Shown one piece after another: positions 25,013 to 33,790 of a DNA stretch of 64,000 bases. This DNA is from Fen-1273 sp963748405 (lineage in GTDB: Bacteria > Bacteroidota > Ignavibacteria > UBA10030 > UBA6906): contig CAVVIT010000002.1 in the NCBI GenBank assembly GCA_963748405.1, positions 372,001 to 436,000 of the forward strand, in the 5' to 3' direction. The translations under genes were made by a program, and so were the position numbers. Each line of letters begins with the position of its first letter. Within the stretch, counting starts at the first letter, position 1. The notes beneath the pieces were generated by a model. The model did no database searches. It was given only the letters and a program-made list of their open reading frames with translations, and was not told where the DNA came from.

Positions 25013-25923
25013 ACCGATTCTGTGAGGACTACCTTCACTTTCTTGCCCTCGAGAAGAACGCCTCGCGCAACACGATCGCGTCCTACCGGCTCGACATCGG
25101 CAGGTATCTCCGCTTCCTCGAGAAGAAGGAGATTGCCCGTCCGGACGACATCACCGAGGCGCACGCTGCGGAATTCCTGGGGACGCTCCGCACGGCGGGA
25201 CTCTCCCCCCGGTCGGTCACCAGGTGCATTTCCGCCCTCAACGGGTTCCACAAGTTCATGATGGGGGAGGGGCTCGCGCAGAAGAACCCGATGGAAGGGA
25301 TCGACGTCCCCCGGCTGGAGCGAACGCTTCCGGACGTTCTCAGCCAGGCCGAGGTGGAGGCGATACTCAATCAATTCGACGGACCGCTCCTTGACGCGCC
25401 GGAAAAGAAGAAGCGGCTCCTCCTCAGGGACCGGGCGATACTCGAAGTGCTCTACGCCACGGGGATGCGCGTCTCGGAGCTCATCATCCTGAAACAGCGG
25501 GACCTCCTCGAGTCCGAGGAGACCGTCCGCGTCTTCGGCAAGGGCTCGCGGGAGCGGCTCGTCCCGATCGGGAAGTCCGCGCTCCGGTGGATCGAGCGCT
25601 ACAGGAGCGGGTGCCGCAGGGAGCTCGAGAAGAAGGGGGAGACGCAGGACGCGCTCTTCCTCAACGCGCGGGGGAGGCCGATGACCCGGATGGCGATCTG
25701 GAAGATCGTCCAGGCCTACACGAAGAAAGCCGGGATCGGGAAGGAAGTCCACCCCCACACGTTCCGCCACTCGTTCGCGACGCACCTTCTCGAAGGGGGC
25801 GCCGATCTCCGCGCGGTGCAGGAAATGCTGGGTCACTCGGACATCTCGACCACGCAGATCTACACGCACATCGACAGGGAGTATCTGAAAGAAGTCCACC
25901 GCACGTACCATCCGCGCGGTTAG
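25009..25923 (+). CDS. xerD: Tyrosine recombinase XerD
   Basis: A 304-residue recombinase that resolves chromosome dimers at dif. The core-binding domain (about 1-88: FLALEKNASRNTIASYRLDI) is followed by the catalytic domain with Arg in ATGMRVSEL, Lys in VRVFGKGSRER, HTFRHSFATHL, MLGHSDISTTQIY and the nucleophile Tyr in IYTHI. Length and motif spacing are those of XerC/XerD and not of phage integrases; the HLLEGGADLRAVQ segment favours XerD. The start ATG is inside the stop of pgpH. XerD-dependent systems act with FtsK and a partner XerC, neither seen here. Confidence 0.93.
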   Translation: MNRFCEDYLHFLALEKNASRNTIASYRLDIGRYLRFLEKKEIARPDDITEAHAAEFLGTLRTAGLSPRSVTRCISALNGFHKFMMGEGLAQKNPMEGIDVPRLERTLPDVLSQAEVEAILNQFDGPLLDAPEKKKRLLLRDRAILEVLYATGMRVSELIILKQRDLLESEETVRVFGKGSRERLVPIGKSALRWIERYRSGCRRELEKKGETQDALFLNARGRPMTRMAIWKIVQAYTKKAGIGKEVHPHTFRHSFATHLLEGGADLRAVQEMLGHSDISTTQIYTHIDREYLKEVHRTYHPRG

Positions 25924-25953
25924 GAGACAACAAGCAGGAGGGATGATATCGCC

Positions 25954-27411
25954 ATGCAGCGACAGGTCAGCGGAATTGCGCCCGCCGGTGTGAAGGATCT
26001 CAGACGGGAAATCGTCGGGATCGACACACGGGTACCCCTCCTCGACGGGACGGAGCGCCCGTACGTGTTTCTGGATAACGCCGCGAGCACCCCCGCTCTC
26101 AGGGGCGTCCTCCGGGCGATCGAAGAGTTTCTTCCCTGGTACTCCGGCGTCCACAGGGGGACGGGGTTCAAATCCGTCCTTGCCACGGGCGTGTTCGACG
26201 CCGCGCACGACGCGATCGGGAGCTTCGTGGGTGCCGACCCGGCAGGGAACACCGTGATCTTCACGAAGAACACGACGGAGTGCGTCAACAAGCTCTCCAA
26301 CCGGTTTCACTTCGGAGCCGGCGACGTCGTCATCACGACGGTGATGGAGCATCATTCCAACGACCTTCCGTGGCGGAAGAACGCCCGGGTCGTCCACGTC
26401 GGGATCACGAGCGACGGCCACCCGGATCTTGCCGCGATGAAATCCGCGATCAGCCGTGAAAAGGGAAAACTCCGGCTCGTCGCCGTGAGCGGCGCCTCCA
26501 ACATCACCGGGCTCTGCTCGCCGGTCCACGACATCGCCGCCTGGGCCCACGCCGCGGGCGCCAGGATATTCGTTGACGCCGCACAGCTCGCCCCCCACAG
26601 GCCGATCGACATGCTCCCCGACGACGATCCGCGGCATATCGATTTTCTCGCCCTCTCCGCGCACAAGATGTACGCGCCGTTCGGCACGGGCGCGCTGATC
26701 GGGCCGAAAGCCTTCTTCGGGGACGGAGACCCGGACCTTGTGGGCGGAGGAGTCGTGGACATCGTCACGCTCGACCGGGCCGTGTGGAACCGTCCGCCGC
26801 ACAAGGAAGAGGCCGGCAGCCCCAACGTCATCGGCGGCGTCGCGCTGGCGGCGGCCGTCCGGGCGCTCGAAGCCGTCGGGATGAGCGAGATCGCTGCCCA
26901 CGAGAAGGGACTTCTTTCCTACGGGTATGCGAAACTGAAAAAGATCCCGCGGCTCGTGTTCTACGGCCCCACGGAGAACCTGGATGAAAAAGTCGGCGTC
27001 ATGGCGTTCAACGTCGAAGGGATGCACCACTCGCTCGTTGCGGCGATCCTCGGCGTCGAGGGGGGGATCGGCGTGCGGGACGGGTGTTTCTGCGCCCATC
27101 CGTACGTCAAGGAGCTCCTCCACGTGAGCCCGGAGGAGGACCGCAAATTCACCGCGGAGGTCATGTCCGGCAACAAGTCGAACATGCCCGGGATGGTCCG
27201 GGCGAGCCTCGGCTGCTACAACACGGAGGAGGACATCGACGCTCTTGTCGCGATGCTCGAACGGGTGGTCCGGGGCGACTACAAGGGCACGTACGTCCAG
27301 GATCCCGCGACGGGCGCGTTTCACGCCCGCGGATATGCGATCGACTTCTCCCGGTACTGTTCGCTCGCGGGTCAGCCCGTCCCGGGGCGGGTCCATTCGG
27401 AGGCTTCGTGA
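25954..27411 (+). CDS. Class V aminotransferase, cysteine desulfurase-like
   Basis: A PLP enzyme of about 485 residues related to SufS/CsdA. Seen: the substrate loop NAASTPAL, TTVMEHHSNDLPWR, the PLP-binding Asp in IFVDAAQLAPH, the Schiff-base Lys in SAHKMYAPFGTG, and a Cys-containing active loop GVRDGCFCAHPY. The family is usually near 400 residues; this protein has a longer N-terminus and a C-terminal tail (DPATGAFHARGYAIDFSRYCS). No sufBCD or iscU gene is nearby, so it may feed a pathway other than Fe-S assembly, such as tRNA or cofactor thiolation. It starts 30 bases after xerD and overlaps the following protease by four bases. Confidence 0.8.
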   Translation: MQRQVSGIAPAGVKDLRREIVGIDTRVPLLDGTERPYVFLDNAASTPALRGVLRAIEEFLPWYSGVHRGTGFKSVLATGVFDAAHDAIGSFVGADPAGNTVIFTKNTTECVNKLSNRFHFGAGDVVITTVMEHHSNDLPWRKNARVVHVGITSDGHPDLAAMKSAISREKGKLRLVAVSGASNITGLCSPVHDIAAWAHAAGARIFVDAAQLAPHRPIDMLPDDDPRHIDFLALSAHKMYAPFGTGALIGPKAFFGDGDPDLVGGGVVDIVTLDRAVWNRPPHKEEAGSPNVIGGVALAAAVRALEAVGMSEIAAHEKGLLSYGYAKLKKIPRLVFYGPTENLDEKVGVMAFNVEGMHHSLVAAILGVEGGIGVRDGCFCAHPYVKELLHVSPEEDRKFTAEVMSGNKSNMPGMVRASLGCYNTEEDIDALVAMLERVVRGDYKGTYVQDPATGAFHARGYAIDFSRYCSLAGQPVPGRVHSEAS

Positions 27412-28079
27412 GCGAACTGCTTCCGATACTCCCGGCCCTCATTTTTTCGGTGATCATTCACGAAGTGGCGCACGGGTGGATGGCTTTCCGCCTCGGCGAC
27501 CCGACGGCGAAGGAGAGGGGGCGGCTCACGCTCAACCCGATTCCCCATATCGACCCGATCGGCTCCGTCCTCGTCCCCCTGATGTCGATCGCTGCGGCGG
27601 GGCACGTGTTCATCGCGTGGGCGAAGCCCGTTCCCATCAACCCGATGAATTTCCGTCAGCCCCGGCGGGACAGCGTGCTCGTTTCGGCCGTGGGGCCGCT
27701 CTCGAATTTCGTTCTCGCGCTCCTCTTCGCGCTTGCGGTGGTCGCCACCGGGTTCGCGCGCGCGGCGGTGCTGGAATCGCCGGAGGGATTGGGGGGACAG
27801 GTCATCCATTTCTTTCTCACGATGTTCTACGGCGGGATGTACATCAACGTCGTGCTGGGGGTGTTCAACCTGATACCGCTCCCCCCGCTGGACGGCTCGC
27901 ACATACTCGCCGCGATCCTGCCGCCGAGGGCGGCCGTGGCATACATGCGCGTGGGATTCTTCGGCGTTATCGTCGTGCTTTTCGCAATGAGGCTGCCGTT
28001 CGTCAGCAGCGCGTTCAGCGCGGTGATCGGCGGCGTCTTTGCGCCTTACAGGGCGTTTGTCGAGCTGTTTCTCCGGTAA
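27408..28079 (+). CDS. Site-2-type zinc metalloprotease (M50 family)
   Basis: A 223-residue integral membrane protein. The metalloprotease motif HEVAH occurs early (SVIIHEVAHGWMAF) and the third zinc ligand Asp is in NLIPLPPLDGSHILA, both typical of the minimal Rv2869/FtsX-free 'SREBP protease' M50B group. Six hydrophobic segments are predicted. The start is GTG at the stop of the previous gene (GTGA) with CGGAGG before it, so it is translationally coupled. There is no PDZ domain, which distinguishes it from RseP. The substrate is unknown; the context is amino-acid and cell-wall synthesis. Confidence 0.88.
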   Translation: MSELLPILPALIFSVIIHEVAHGWMAFRLGDPTAKERGRLTLNPIPHIDPIGSVLVPLMSIAAAGHVFIAWAKPVPINPMNFRQPRRDSVLVSAVGPLSNFVLALLFALAVVATGFARAAVLESPEGLGGQVIHFFLTMFYGGMYINVVLGVFNLIPLPPLDGSHILAAILPPRAAVAYMRVGFFGVIVVLFAMRLPFVSSAFSAVIGGVFAPYRAFVELFLR

Positions 28080-28106
28080 CCACACTTTCACAACGACCGG
28101 CTCGCG

Positions 28107-29378
28107 ATGCAGGAATTCTCATACAGGGACAATGCGCTGATGGTGGAATCGGTGGCGCTGCGCGACGTTGCGGAGGAATTCGGTACGCCGCTGTACGTCT
28201 ACAGCAAGCGCTCCGTGCTCGACCATTGCCGCAATATCGAGCGGGCATTCGACGGGCACCCGCATCTCTCGTTCTACGCCGTCAAGGCGAACGCCAACAG
28301 GTCGCTCCTGCGGCTCATCGGCGAGGAAGGGTTCGGCGCGGATGTCGCCTCCGTCGGGGAGCTCCACGTCGCGCTCGCGGCCGGGATCCACGCCTCGAAA
28401 ATCACGTTCAGCGGCGTTGGCAAGCGGGATGATGAGCTCACGGCGGCGCTCCGTGCGGGGATTCTCGCGTTCAACGTCGAATCGACGGAGGAGATCGAAG
28501 TCCTCAACGCCATCGCCGCTCACGAACGGAAGAAGGCCCGCATCCTTCTGCGCGTCAACCTGGACATCGATGCGGGGGGGCACGCCTACGTGTCCACCAG
28601 CCTCAAGCAGAACAAGTTCGGGATCCCCGCCAAACAGGCCTCCAGCGTCCTCCGCTGGGCGATGGGACTTCCGCACATCGAGGTCAGCGGCATACACAGC
28701 CATATCGGCTCGCAGATCACGAAAGCGGAGACCTTCCTGCGGGCCGCGGAGGCCCTCGTCGCGCTCCTGCGCGCTCTGACGGCCGAGGGGATTCCCCTGG
28801 CGGATCTTGATTTCGGAGGAGGGTTCGGCGTTCAGTACCGCGGGTACATAACGGATCCCGGGATCCCGGCGGAAGAACCCGAAGAGCTCAATCTTTCCGC
28901 GGCGACGCTCATCAGGACGATCGCTCCTCTCCTGCGGGAGACGAACTGCCGGCTCTCCATCCAGCCCGGCCGCTCCGTGATCGCGCACGCCGGCGTGTTG
29001 CTTGTGAAGGTGCTGTACAGGAAGCAGACCGAGGACAAGCTGTTCATCGTCGTGGACGGAGGGATGAACGACCTGATCAGGCCGAGCCTGTACAACGCGT
29101 ATCACCAGATCGTCCCGCTCGAGCTTGCCGGGCGCGGGCACGAAACGGCGGACATCGTCGGTCCGCTCTGCGAATCGGGAGATTTCTTTGCGCTCGACAG
29201 GCGCATCCCGAAGGTGGAGCGGGGCGAGTACCTGGCGCTTATGTGCGCCGGGGCCTACGGGTATGTCCTCTCCTCGAACTACAACGCCCGTCCCCGTCCG
29301 GCGGAGGTCCTCGTGGACGGGAAGACGCGGACGCTGATACGCCGCCGCGAGACCATCGAACACATCAACGAGGGATGA
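28107..29378 (+). CDS. lysA: Diaminopimelate decarboxylase
   Basis: A 423-residue PLP enzyme that makes lysine from meso-diaminopimelate. The Schiff-base Lys lies in YAVKANAN, the phosphate-binding glycines in LDFGGGFG, the substrate Arg in QPGRSVIAHAG, and the catalytic Cys from the neighbouring subunit in GPLCESGDF. Fold type III barrel and beta domain are both complete. It is followed after four bases by asd, so both lysine/DAP genes are made from one transcript with the neighbouring envelope genes. The start ATG is 27 bases after the protease stop with a weak ribosome site. Confidence 0.95.
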   Translation: MQEFSYRDNALMVESVALRDVAEEFGTPLYVYSKRSVLDHCRNIERAFDGHPHLSFYAVKANANRSLLRLIGEEGFGADVASVGELHVALAAGIHASKITFSGVGKRDDELTAALRAGILAFNVESTEEIEVLNAIAAHERKKARILLRVNLDIDAGGHAYVSTSLKQNKFGIPAKQASSVLRWAMGLPHIEVSGIHSHIGSQITKAETFLRAAEALVALLRALTAEGIPLADLDFGGGFGVQYRGYITDPGIPAEEPEELNLSAATLIRTIAPLLRETNCRLSIQPGRSVIAHAGVLLVKVLYRKQTEDKLFIVVDGGMNDLIRPSLYNAYHQIVPLELAGRGHETADIVGPLCESGDFFALDRRIPKVERGEYLALMCAGAYGYVLSSNYNARPRPAEVLVDGKTRTLIRRRETIEHINEG

Positions 29379-29382
29379 ACAG

Positions 29383-30378
29383 GTGAAGCACTACGCTGTC
29401 GCTGTGGTCGGGGCAACCGGCCTTGTGGGAAGAAAGATGACCCAGGTCCTCGAGGAGCACCGATTCCCGGTCGGCGAGCTCCACCCGCTCGCATCGGCGC
29501 GGTCCGCGGGGAAGACGGTCAGGTTTGCCGGGAAGGACGTGCCGGTCCGCGAGCTCACCCCCGGATCGTTCGCCGGGGTCGACATCGCGCTCTTCTCCGC
29601 CGGCGCGTCGGTGAGCAGGGAGTATGCGCCCCACGCCGTCAGGGCGGGGACGCTCGTCATCGACAACAGCAGCGCGTTCCGGCTGGACACCGGGGTCCCG
29701 CTCGTCGTCCCCGAGGTGAACCGTGCCGATCTGTTCACCCACCGGGGGATCGTGGCCAACCCCAATTGCTCCACGATACAGATGGTGGTCGCGCTCAAGC
29801 CCCTCCACGACCTCTGGAAGATCCGGCGTATTGTCGTCTCCACGTACCAGTCCGTGACCGGGGCGGGAAAGAAGGGACTCACGCAGCTCGAAGACGAGAT
29901 CGCGAAGCGCCCTGCCGCGGAAAAGAAGTTTCCCCACCAGATCGCGTTCAACATACTGCCGCAGGTCGACGTGTTCCTCGACGACGGTTCCTCGAAAGAG
30001 GAATACAAGATGGTGGAGGAAACAAAGAAGATCATGGGGGACGACGCGATTGCCGTCAGCGCCACGTGCGTCCGGGTCCCCGTCTGGGGGGGCCACAGCG
30101 AATCCGTGAACGTGGAATTCGAGAGGCCCTGCGACGTCGCCGAAGCGCGCAGGGCGCTTGCGGGCGCACCCGGAATCGTCCTGCGCGACGACCCGGCGAA
30201 GTTGGAGTATCCGATGCCCGTGGACGCGTGGGACACCGATCCGGTCTACGTCGGGCGGATCAGGCGGGACACGACGGTGCCGAGCGGGCTCAACCTCTGG
30301 ATCGTTGCGGACAACCTCCGCAAGGGTGCCGCCACGAACGCCGTGCAGATCGCCGAAGAGTGGATCAAGGGTCGATGA
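29383..30378 (+). CDS. asd: Aspartate-semialdehyde dehydrogenase
   Basis: A 331-residue NADP-dependent enzyme converting aspartyl phosphate to aspartate semialdehyde, the branch point to lysine, DAP, threonine and methionine. Seen: GATGLVGRKM at the start (Rossmann loop), the active-site Cys in NPNCSTIQM, and the catalytic His in WGGHSES. The start codon is GTG with GAGGG eight bases before it, immediately after lysA; the neighbouring ATG overlaps the lysA stop and lies in a different frame. Together with lysA and ddl it supplies peptidoglycan precursors. Confidence 0.95.
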   Translation: MKHYAVAVVGATGLVGRKMTQVLEEHRFPVGELHPLASARSAGKTVRFAGKDVPVRELTPGSFAGVDIALFSAGASVSREYAPHAVRAGTLVIDNSSAFRLDTGVPLVVPEVNRADLFTHRGIVANPNCSTIQMVVALKPLHDLWKIRRIVVSTYQSVTGAGKKGLTQLEDEIAKRPAAEKKFPHQIAFNILPQVDVFLDDGSSKEEYKMVEETKKIMGDDAIAVSATCVRVPVWGGHSESVNVEFERPCDVAEARRALAGAPGIVLRDDPAKLEYPMPVDAWDTDPVYVGRIRRDTTVPSGLNLWIVADNLRKGAATNAVQIAEEWIKGR

Positions 30379-30397
30379 CCATCGAACGGGAGCCGCA

Positions 30398-30967
30398 ATG
30401 ACTGCTTCGAAGATAGCCGGTTCGGTTCTCCTTACCGCGGTGCTGGCGACCGTCCTGCCGGCCTGCCTGCTGATCCGGACGACCGAGCACCGGATCAAGC
30501 TCAACAAGAACGGATCGGGCGAGGCCCTGATGCGTCTCATCGACATACGATCGGACGCCCGCACGGACTCCGCGCTCGCGCGGGATTACGCCGTGATGAT
30601 GGCGTCGATCCAGAAAGAGGGAGTGACAGAATTCGAGCAGGGGGGGAGGAAAGTGACGTACAAGCAGTTCTACAGCGGCGGGGACACGCTGAACGCCGAG
30701 ATCATCTACACGTTCCCGAACCTCGACCAGGTGGAGGGGCTCAAGGTCAGGAAAGAGGAGCTGTTCGTCGTCGTGAACAACGGACGGGACATCGTCAAAA
30801 CGAACGGGAGCGTCCAATCGTGGACCAAGAACGCGCGGCGGATCGTATGGCCCCGGAACGCGACGCGGCTGGTGTACGTCATCAGCGAGAGGACGCTCCC
30901 GAACGCGGCGTCGCTCGCCCCCTTGTACCGCCGTTACGGGTACAGCGTGCCCGAAGGAGGACACTGA
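30398..30967 (+). CDS. Hypothetical lipoprotein between asd and ddl
   Basis: A 189-residue lipoprotein with a lipobox VLPAC (Cys23). The mature part has a beta-rich segment with TEHRIKLNKNGSGEALMRLIDI and a later region NLDQVEGLKVRKEELFVVVNN, compatible with a small beta-sandwich. It resembles uncharacterised FCB lipoproteins whose sequence begins 'HxIxLNxDGSG', suggesting a shared domain, but no function is known. The upstream end of a longer frame overlaps asd and is not used. The gene lies 19 bases after asd and one base before ddl. Confidence 0.6.
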   Translation: MTASKIAGSVLLTAVLATVLPACLLIRTTEHRIKLNKNGSGEALMRLIDIRSDARTDSALARDYAVMMASIQKEGVTEFEQGGRKVTYKQFYSGGDTLNAEIIYTFPNLDQVEGLKVRKEELFVVVNNGRDIVKTNGSVQSWTKNARRIVWPRNATRLVYVISERTLPNAASLAPLYRRYGYSVPEGGH

Positions 30968-30968
30968 C

Positions 30969-32105
30969 ATGCCGCACTCCTCGGCGCGGAAGATCCGTGT
31001 CGGCATCATCTTCGGCGGACGATCCGGCGAGCACGAAGTTTCTCTCGTCTCGGCCACATCGGTCATGAACGCGCTGGACAGGGAAAAATACGAGGTGGTG
31101 CCGATCGGCATCACCCCCGAAGGACGGTGGATCAGTTCCTCGGCGGCCCTCGGGATGTTGAAGGAGAAGGCTCCGCTGGAGGGGGAGCCGGAGAAGTTTC
31201 TCGTTCCCGAGCCGAACCGGCGGGCGCTCGTACCGGCGGACTCCGGCGGCGGTCTTCCGGTCTCGCTGGACGTCGTGTTTCCGCTTGTCCACGGCACGTA
31301 CGGGGAGGACGGCACGCTCCAGGGACTTCTCGAACTCGCGAACATTCCCTACGTGGGAGCGGGCGTCCTCGCCTCGGCGGTTGGGATGGACAAGATCGTA
31401 CAGAAAATGATATTCGCGGAGGCCGGGCTTCCCCTCGTCCGGTACACGTGGTGCTACAGCAGCGAATGCCGGGAGAATCCCCGCGCGGTCACGCGCAGGG
31501 TGGAAGAGGCGCTCCGGTACCCCGTGTTCGTCAAGCCGGCGAACACCGGTTCCAGCGTCGGGATATCCAAAGTCCACGCGCGCCGGGAGCTTGCGCCGGC
31601 TCTCCTCGTTGCCGCACAGTTCGACAGGAAGGTGATCATCGAACAGGGGGTTGACCGGGCCCGCGAAATCGAGTGCAGCGTTCTCGGGAACGACGAACCC
31701 GAAGCTTCCGTCCCGGGCGAGGTCATTCCCTCGAACGAGTTCTATGACTATAACGCGAAATACGTCGACGGCAAATCGGCCTCCGTCATCCCGGCCAGGA
31801 TTCCCGCTGCCGTCGCAAAGAAGATCAGGCAGATCGCCGTCCGCGCCTACACGGCGATCGACTGTGCGGGGATGGCCCGGGTGGACTTCTTTGTCACGAA
31901 ATCGAAATCACGGGTGTACCTGAACGAGGTCAACACGATTCCCGGATTCACCGCGATAAGCATGTACCCGAAGATGTGGGAAGCGGCCGGACTTCCGTTC
32001 CCCGCGCTTCTCGACCGGCTGATCGCCCTCGCGATGCAGCGCCACGGCGAGATGAACGCGCGGCGCACGTCGTATGCGCCGGCGAAGGACTGGTACAGGT
32101 CATAG
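30969..32105 (+). CDS. ddl: D-alanine--D-alanine ligase
   Basis: A 378-residue ATP-grasp enzyme joining two D-alanines for the peptidoglycan stem. Landmarks: GGRSGEHEVSLVSA near the start, HGTYGEDGTLQG, the ATP-grasp loop VFVKPANTGSSVGISKV, and the metal site ARVDFFV ... YLNEVNTIPGFT. The protein has a short C-terminal extension (MQRHGEMNARRTSYAPAKDWYRS). The insert between about residues 40-90 indicates the longer type of Ddl. It is packed between a lipoprotein and an FtsB-like gene. Confidence 0.95.
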   Translation: MPHSSARKIRVGIIFGGRSGEHEVSLVSATSVMNALDREKYEVVPIGITPEGRWISSSAALGMLKEKAPLEGEPEKFLVPEPNRRALVPADSGGGLPVSLDVVFPLVHGTYGEDGTLQGLLELANIPYVGAGVLASAVGMDKIVQKMIFAEAGLPLVRYTWCYSSECRENPRAVTRRVEEALRYPVFVKPANTGSSVGISKVHARRELAPALLVAAQFDRKVIIEQGVDRAREIECSVLGNDEPEASVPGEVIPSNEFYDYNAKYVDGKSASVIPARIPAAVAKKIRQIAVRAYTAIDCAGMARVDFFVTKSKSRVYLNEVNTIPGFTAISMYPKMWEAAGLPFPALLDRLIALAMQRHGEMNARRTSYAPAKDWYRS

Positions 32106-32118
32106 GGGCACACCGACG

Positions 32119-32463
32119 ATGGACAATCTCTTTTACCGGAAGAACAGGGGGCGGCCGGATCTCCGGGCGCTCCTCAAGAAACTCCTGAAAAACAGGCGTC
32201 TGATGCTGGCGCTCGTGATCGCCCTCCCGGTGGCCGGTTTCGTGGTCTTCGGCAACCACGGCATACTTCACCGTATCCGTTTGCAGCACAGGAAGGAAGA
32301 GCTGGAGATGCAGATCCAGGCGGGGGAGGCGGAGAAGAAATCGCTCGAACAGGAGTCCAGGCGGCTCGACTCCGACAAAGCCGAGATCGAGAAAGTGGCG
32401 CGGGAGAAGCACAACATGTCGCGTGAGGGTGAGCAGGTGTACAGGGTAACCCCGGCGAAATAG
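32119..32463 (+). CDS. FtsB/DivIC-like septum formation protein
   Basis: A 114-residue bitopic membrane protein. A basic N-terminus (RKNRGRPDLRALLKK) precedes one membrane helix (about 29-48) and a coiled coil (about 50-95: LHRIRLQHRKEELEMQIQAG and EKKSLEQESRRLDSD), ending in the motif VAREKHNMSREGEQVYRV. This last segment, 'A(R)E(K)..M...GE..Y', is the conserved end of FtsB/DivIC. Its place after ddl agrees with a cell-division job. Members are named differently between phyla, so no symbol is given. The ATG is 14 bases after ddl. Confidence 0.8.
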   Translation: MDNLFYRKNRGRPDLRALLKKLLKNRRLMLALVIALPVAGFVVFGNHGILHRIRLQHRKEELEMQIQAGEAEKKSLEQESRRLDSDKAEIEKVAREKHNMSREGEQVYRVTPAK

Positions 32464-32479
32464 CATTCCTCAACCTCCC

Positions 32480-33790
32480 ATGGACCTTTTCGCGTCACCT
32501 CCGGCGCCCGATGCGTCCCCGCTTGCCGAGCGGGTACGGCCCGTCACGCTCGAAGGTTTTGTCGGCCAGGAACACCTCCTCGGCGAGGGGAAGCCGCTCC
32601 GCGTCCTGATTGAGAACGACACGATCTCGTCGATGATTTTCTGGGGACCGCCGGGAACGGGGAAGACGACGCTTGCCCGGATCATCGCCGGGCACACGAA
32701 GGCGGAGTTCTTCCAGCTCAACGCCGTCTCCTCCGGCGTGAAGGACGTGCGCGAGGTCATCGAAAAGGCGCAGACCAACCGCTCCCGGTTCGGCCGGGGG
32801 ACCGTGCTCTTCATCGACGAGATCCACCGGTTCAACAAGGCGCAGCAGGACGCCCTGCTTCACAGCGTGGAAGACGGCGTGATCACGCTGATCGGTGCCA
32901 CGACCGAAAACCCCTCGTTTGAAGTCATCTCCCCGCTCCTCTCCCGGAGCCGCCTCTACACGCTTCAGAGCCTCACCGACGCGCATCTCAACAGGATCAT
33001 CGACCGCGCGCTCGCGGAAGATCCCGTCCTGAAGGAGAGCCGGATCACCGTGGACGACCGCGACGATCTCCTCCTGCTGTCCGGGGGAGATGCGCGTATG
33101 ATGCTGAACGGCCTCGAGACCGCGATCCGGCTCGCCCCCCTGCGCGAAGACGGGGGAAAGACCGTCACAAGGAAGGAGATCGAAGAGGCCTTCCAGCGGA
33201 AGTACGTCCGGTACGACAAGGGGGGAGAAGAGCATTACAACATCATCTCCGCCTTCATCAAGAGCGTGCGCGGGAGCGACCCGGACGCGGCCGTCTACTG
33301 GCTCGCGCGGATGCTCGAGGGGGGGGAAGACCCGAAGTTCATCGCCCGCAGGATGATCGTGCTGGCGTCCGAGGACATCGGGAACGCCGCTCCCGGGGCG
33401 CTCACGCTGGCGACGTCGTGCTTCACCGCCGTCGACTACATCGGCATGCCCGAGGCGAGAATCGTCCTGTCCCAGACGGCGGCCTACCTGGCCTCGTGCC
33501 ACAAAAGCAACGCCGCGGTGGCGGCGATCGGCGCGGCGATCGACGACGTCCGCCGCCTCCCGGACGCGCCGGTGCCTCTCCACCTGAGGAACGCCCCCAC
33601 GAAGATGATGAAGGACCTCGGCTACGGCGCCGAATACAAGTACAGCCACGATTTCGACCGCAACTTCGTCGAGCAGCAGTACCTTCCCGACTCCCTCAAA
33701 GAGAAGATCTACTACGCGCCCACCGACAACGGGGAGGAGAAGAACATCCGGGCGAGGCTCAACAGCTGGTGGAAGAAGAAACAGCGATGA
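32480..33790 (+). CDS. rarA: Replication-associated recombination protein A (MgsA AAA+ ATPase)
   Basis: A 436-residue clamp-loader-like AAA+ ATPase acting at stalled forks. Walker A is GPPGTGKTTLAR (about residue 55), Walker B is VLFIDEIHRFN, sensor 1 is GATTENPSFEV, and the arginine finger lies in SPLLSRSRLYTL. The MgsA C-terminal region (EEHYNIISAFIKSVRGSDPDAA and DIGNAAPGAL) is complete. Placed between an FtsB-like protein and LptD, with which it overlaps by four bases. Its presence in an envelope operon is not explained by function. Confidence 0.94.
   Translation: MDLFASPPAPDASPLAERVRPVTLEGFVGQEHLLGEGKPLRVLIENDTISSMIFWGPPGTGKTTLARIIAGHTKAEFFQLNAVSSGVKDVREVIEKAQTNRSRFGRGTVLFIDEIHRFNKAQQDALLHSVEDGVITLIGATTENPSFEVISPLLSRSRLYTLQSLTDAHLNRIIDRALAEDPVLKESRITVDDRDDLLLLSGGDARMMLNGLETAIRLAPLREDGGKTVTRKEIEEAFQRKYVRYDKGGEEHYNIISAFIKSVRGSDPDAAVYWLARMLEGGEDPKFIARRMIVLASEDIGNAAPGALTLATSCFTAVDYIGMPEARIVLSQTAAYLASCHKSNAAVAAIGAAIDDVRRLPDAPVPLHLRNAPTKMMKDLGYGAEYKYSHDFDRNFVEQQYLPDSLKEKIYYAPTDNGEEKNIRARLNSWWKKKQR

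Noticed and set aside
25006..27396. 796-codon open frame on the minus strand opposite xerD and the aminotransferase
   Set aside because: It has no recognisable domain, is Arg/Asp/Gly-rich, and lies opposite two genes with complete catalytic motifs; long antisense frames are expected at this GC content.
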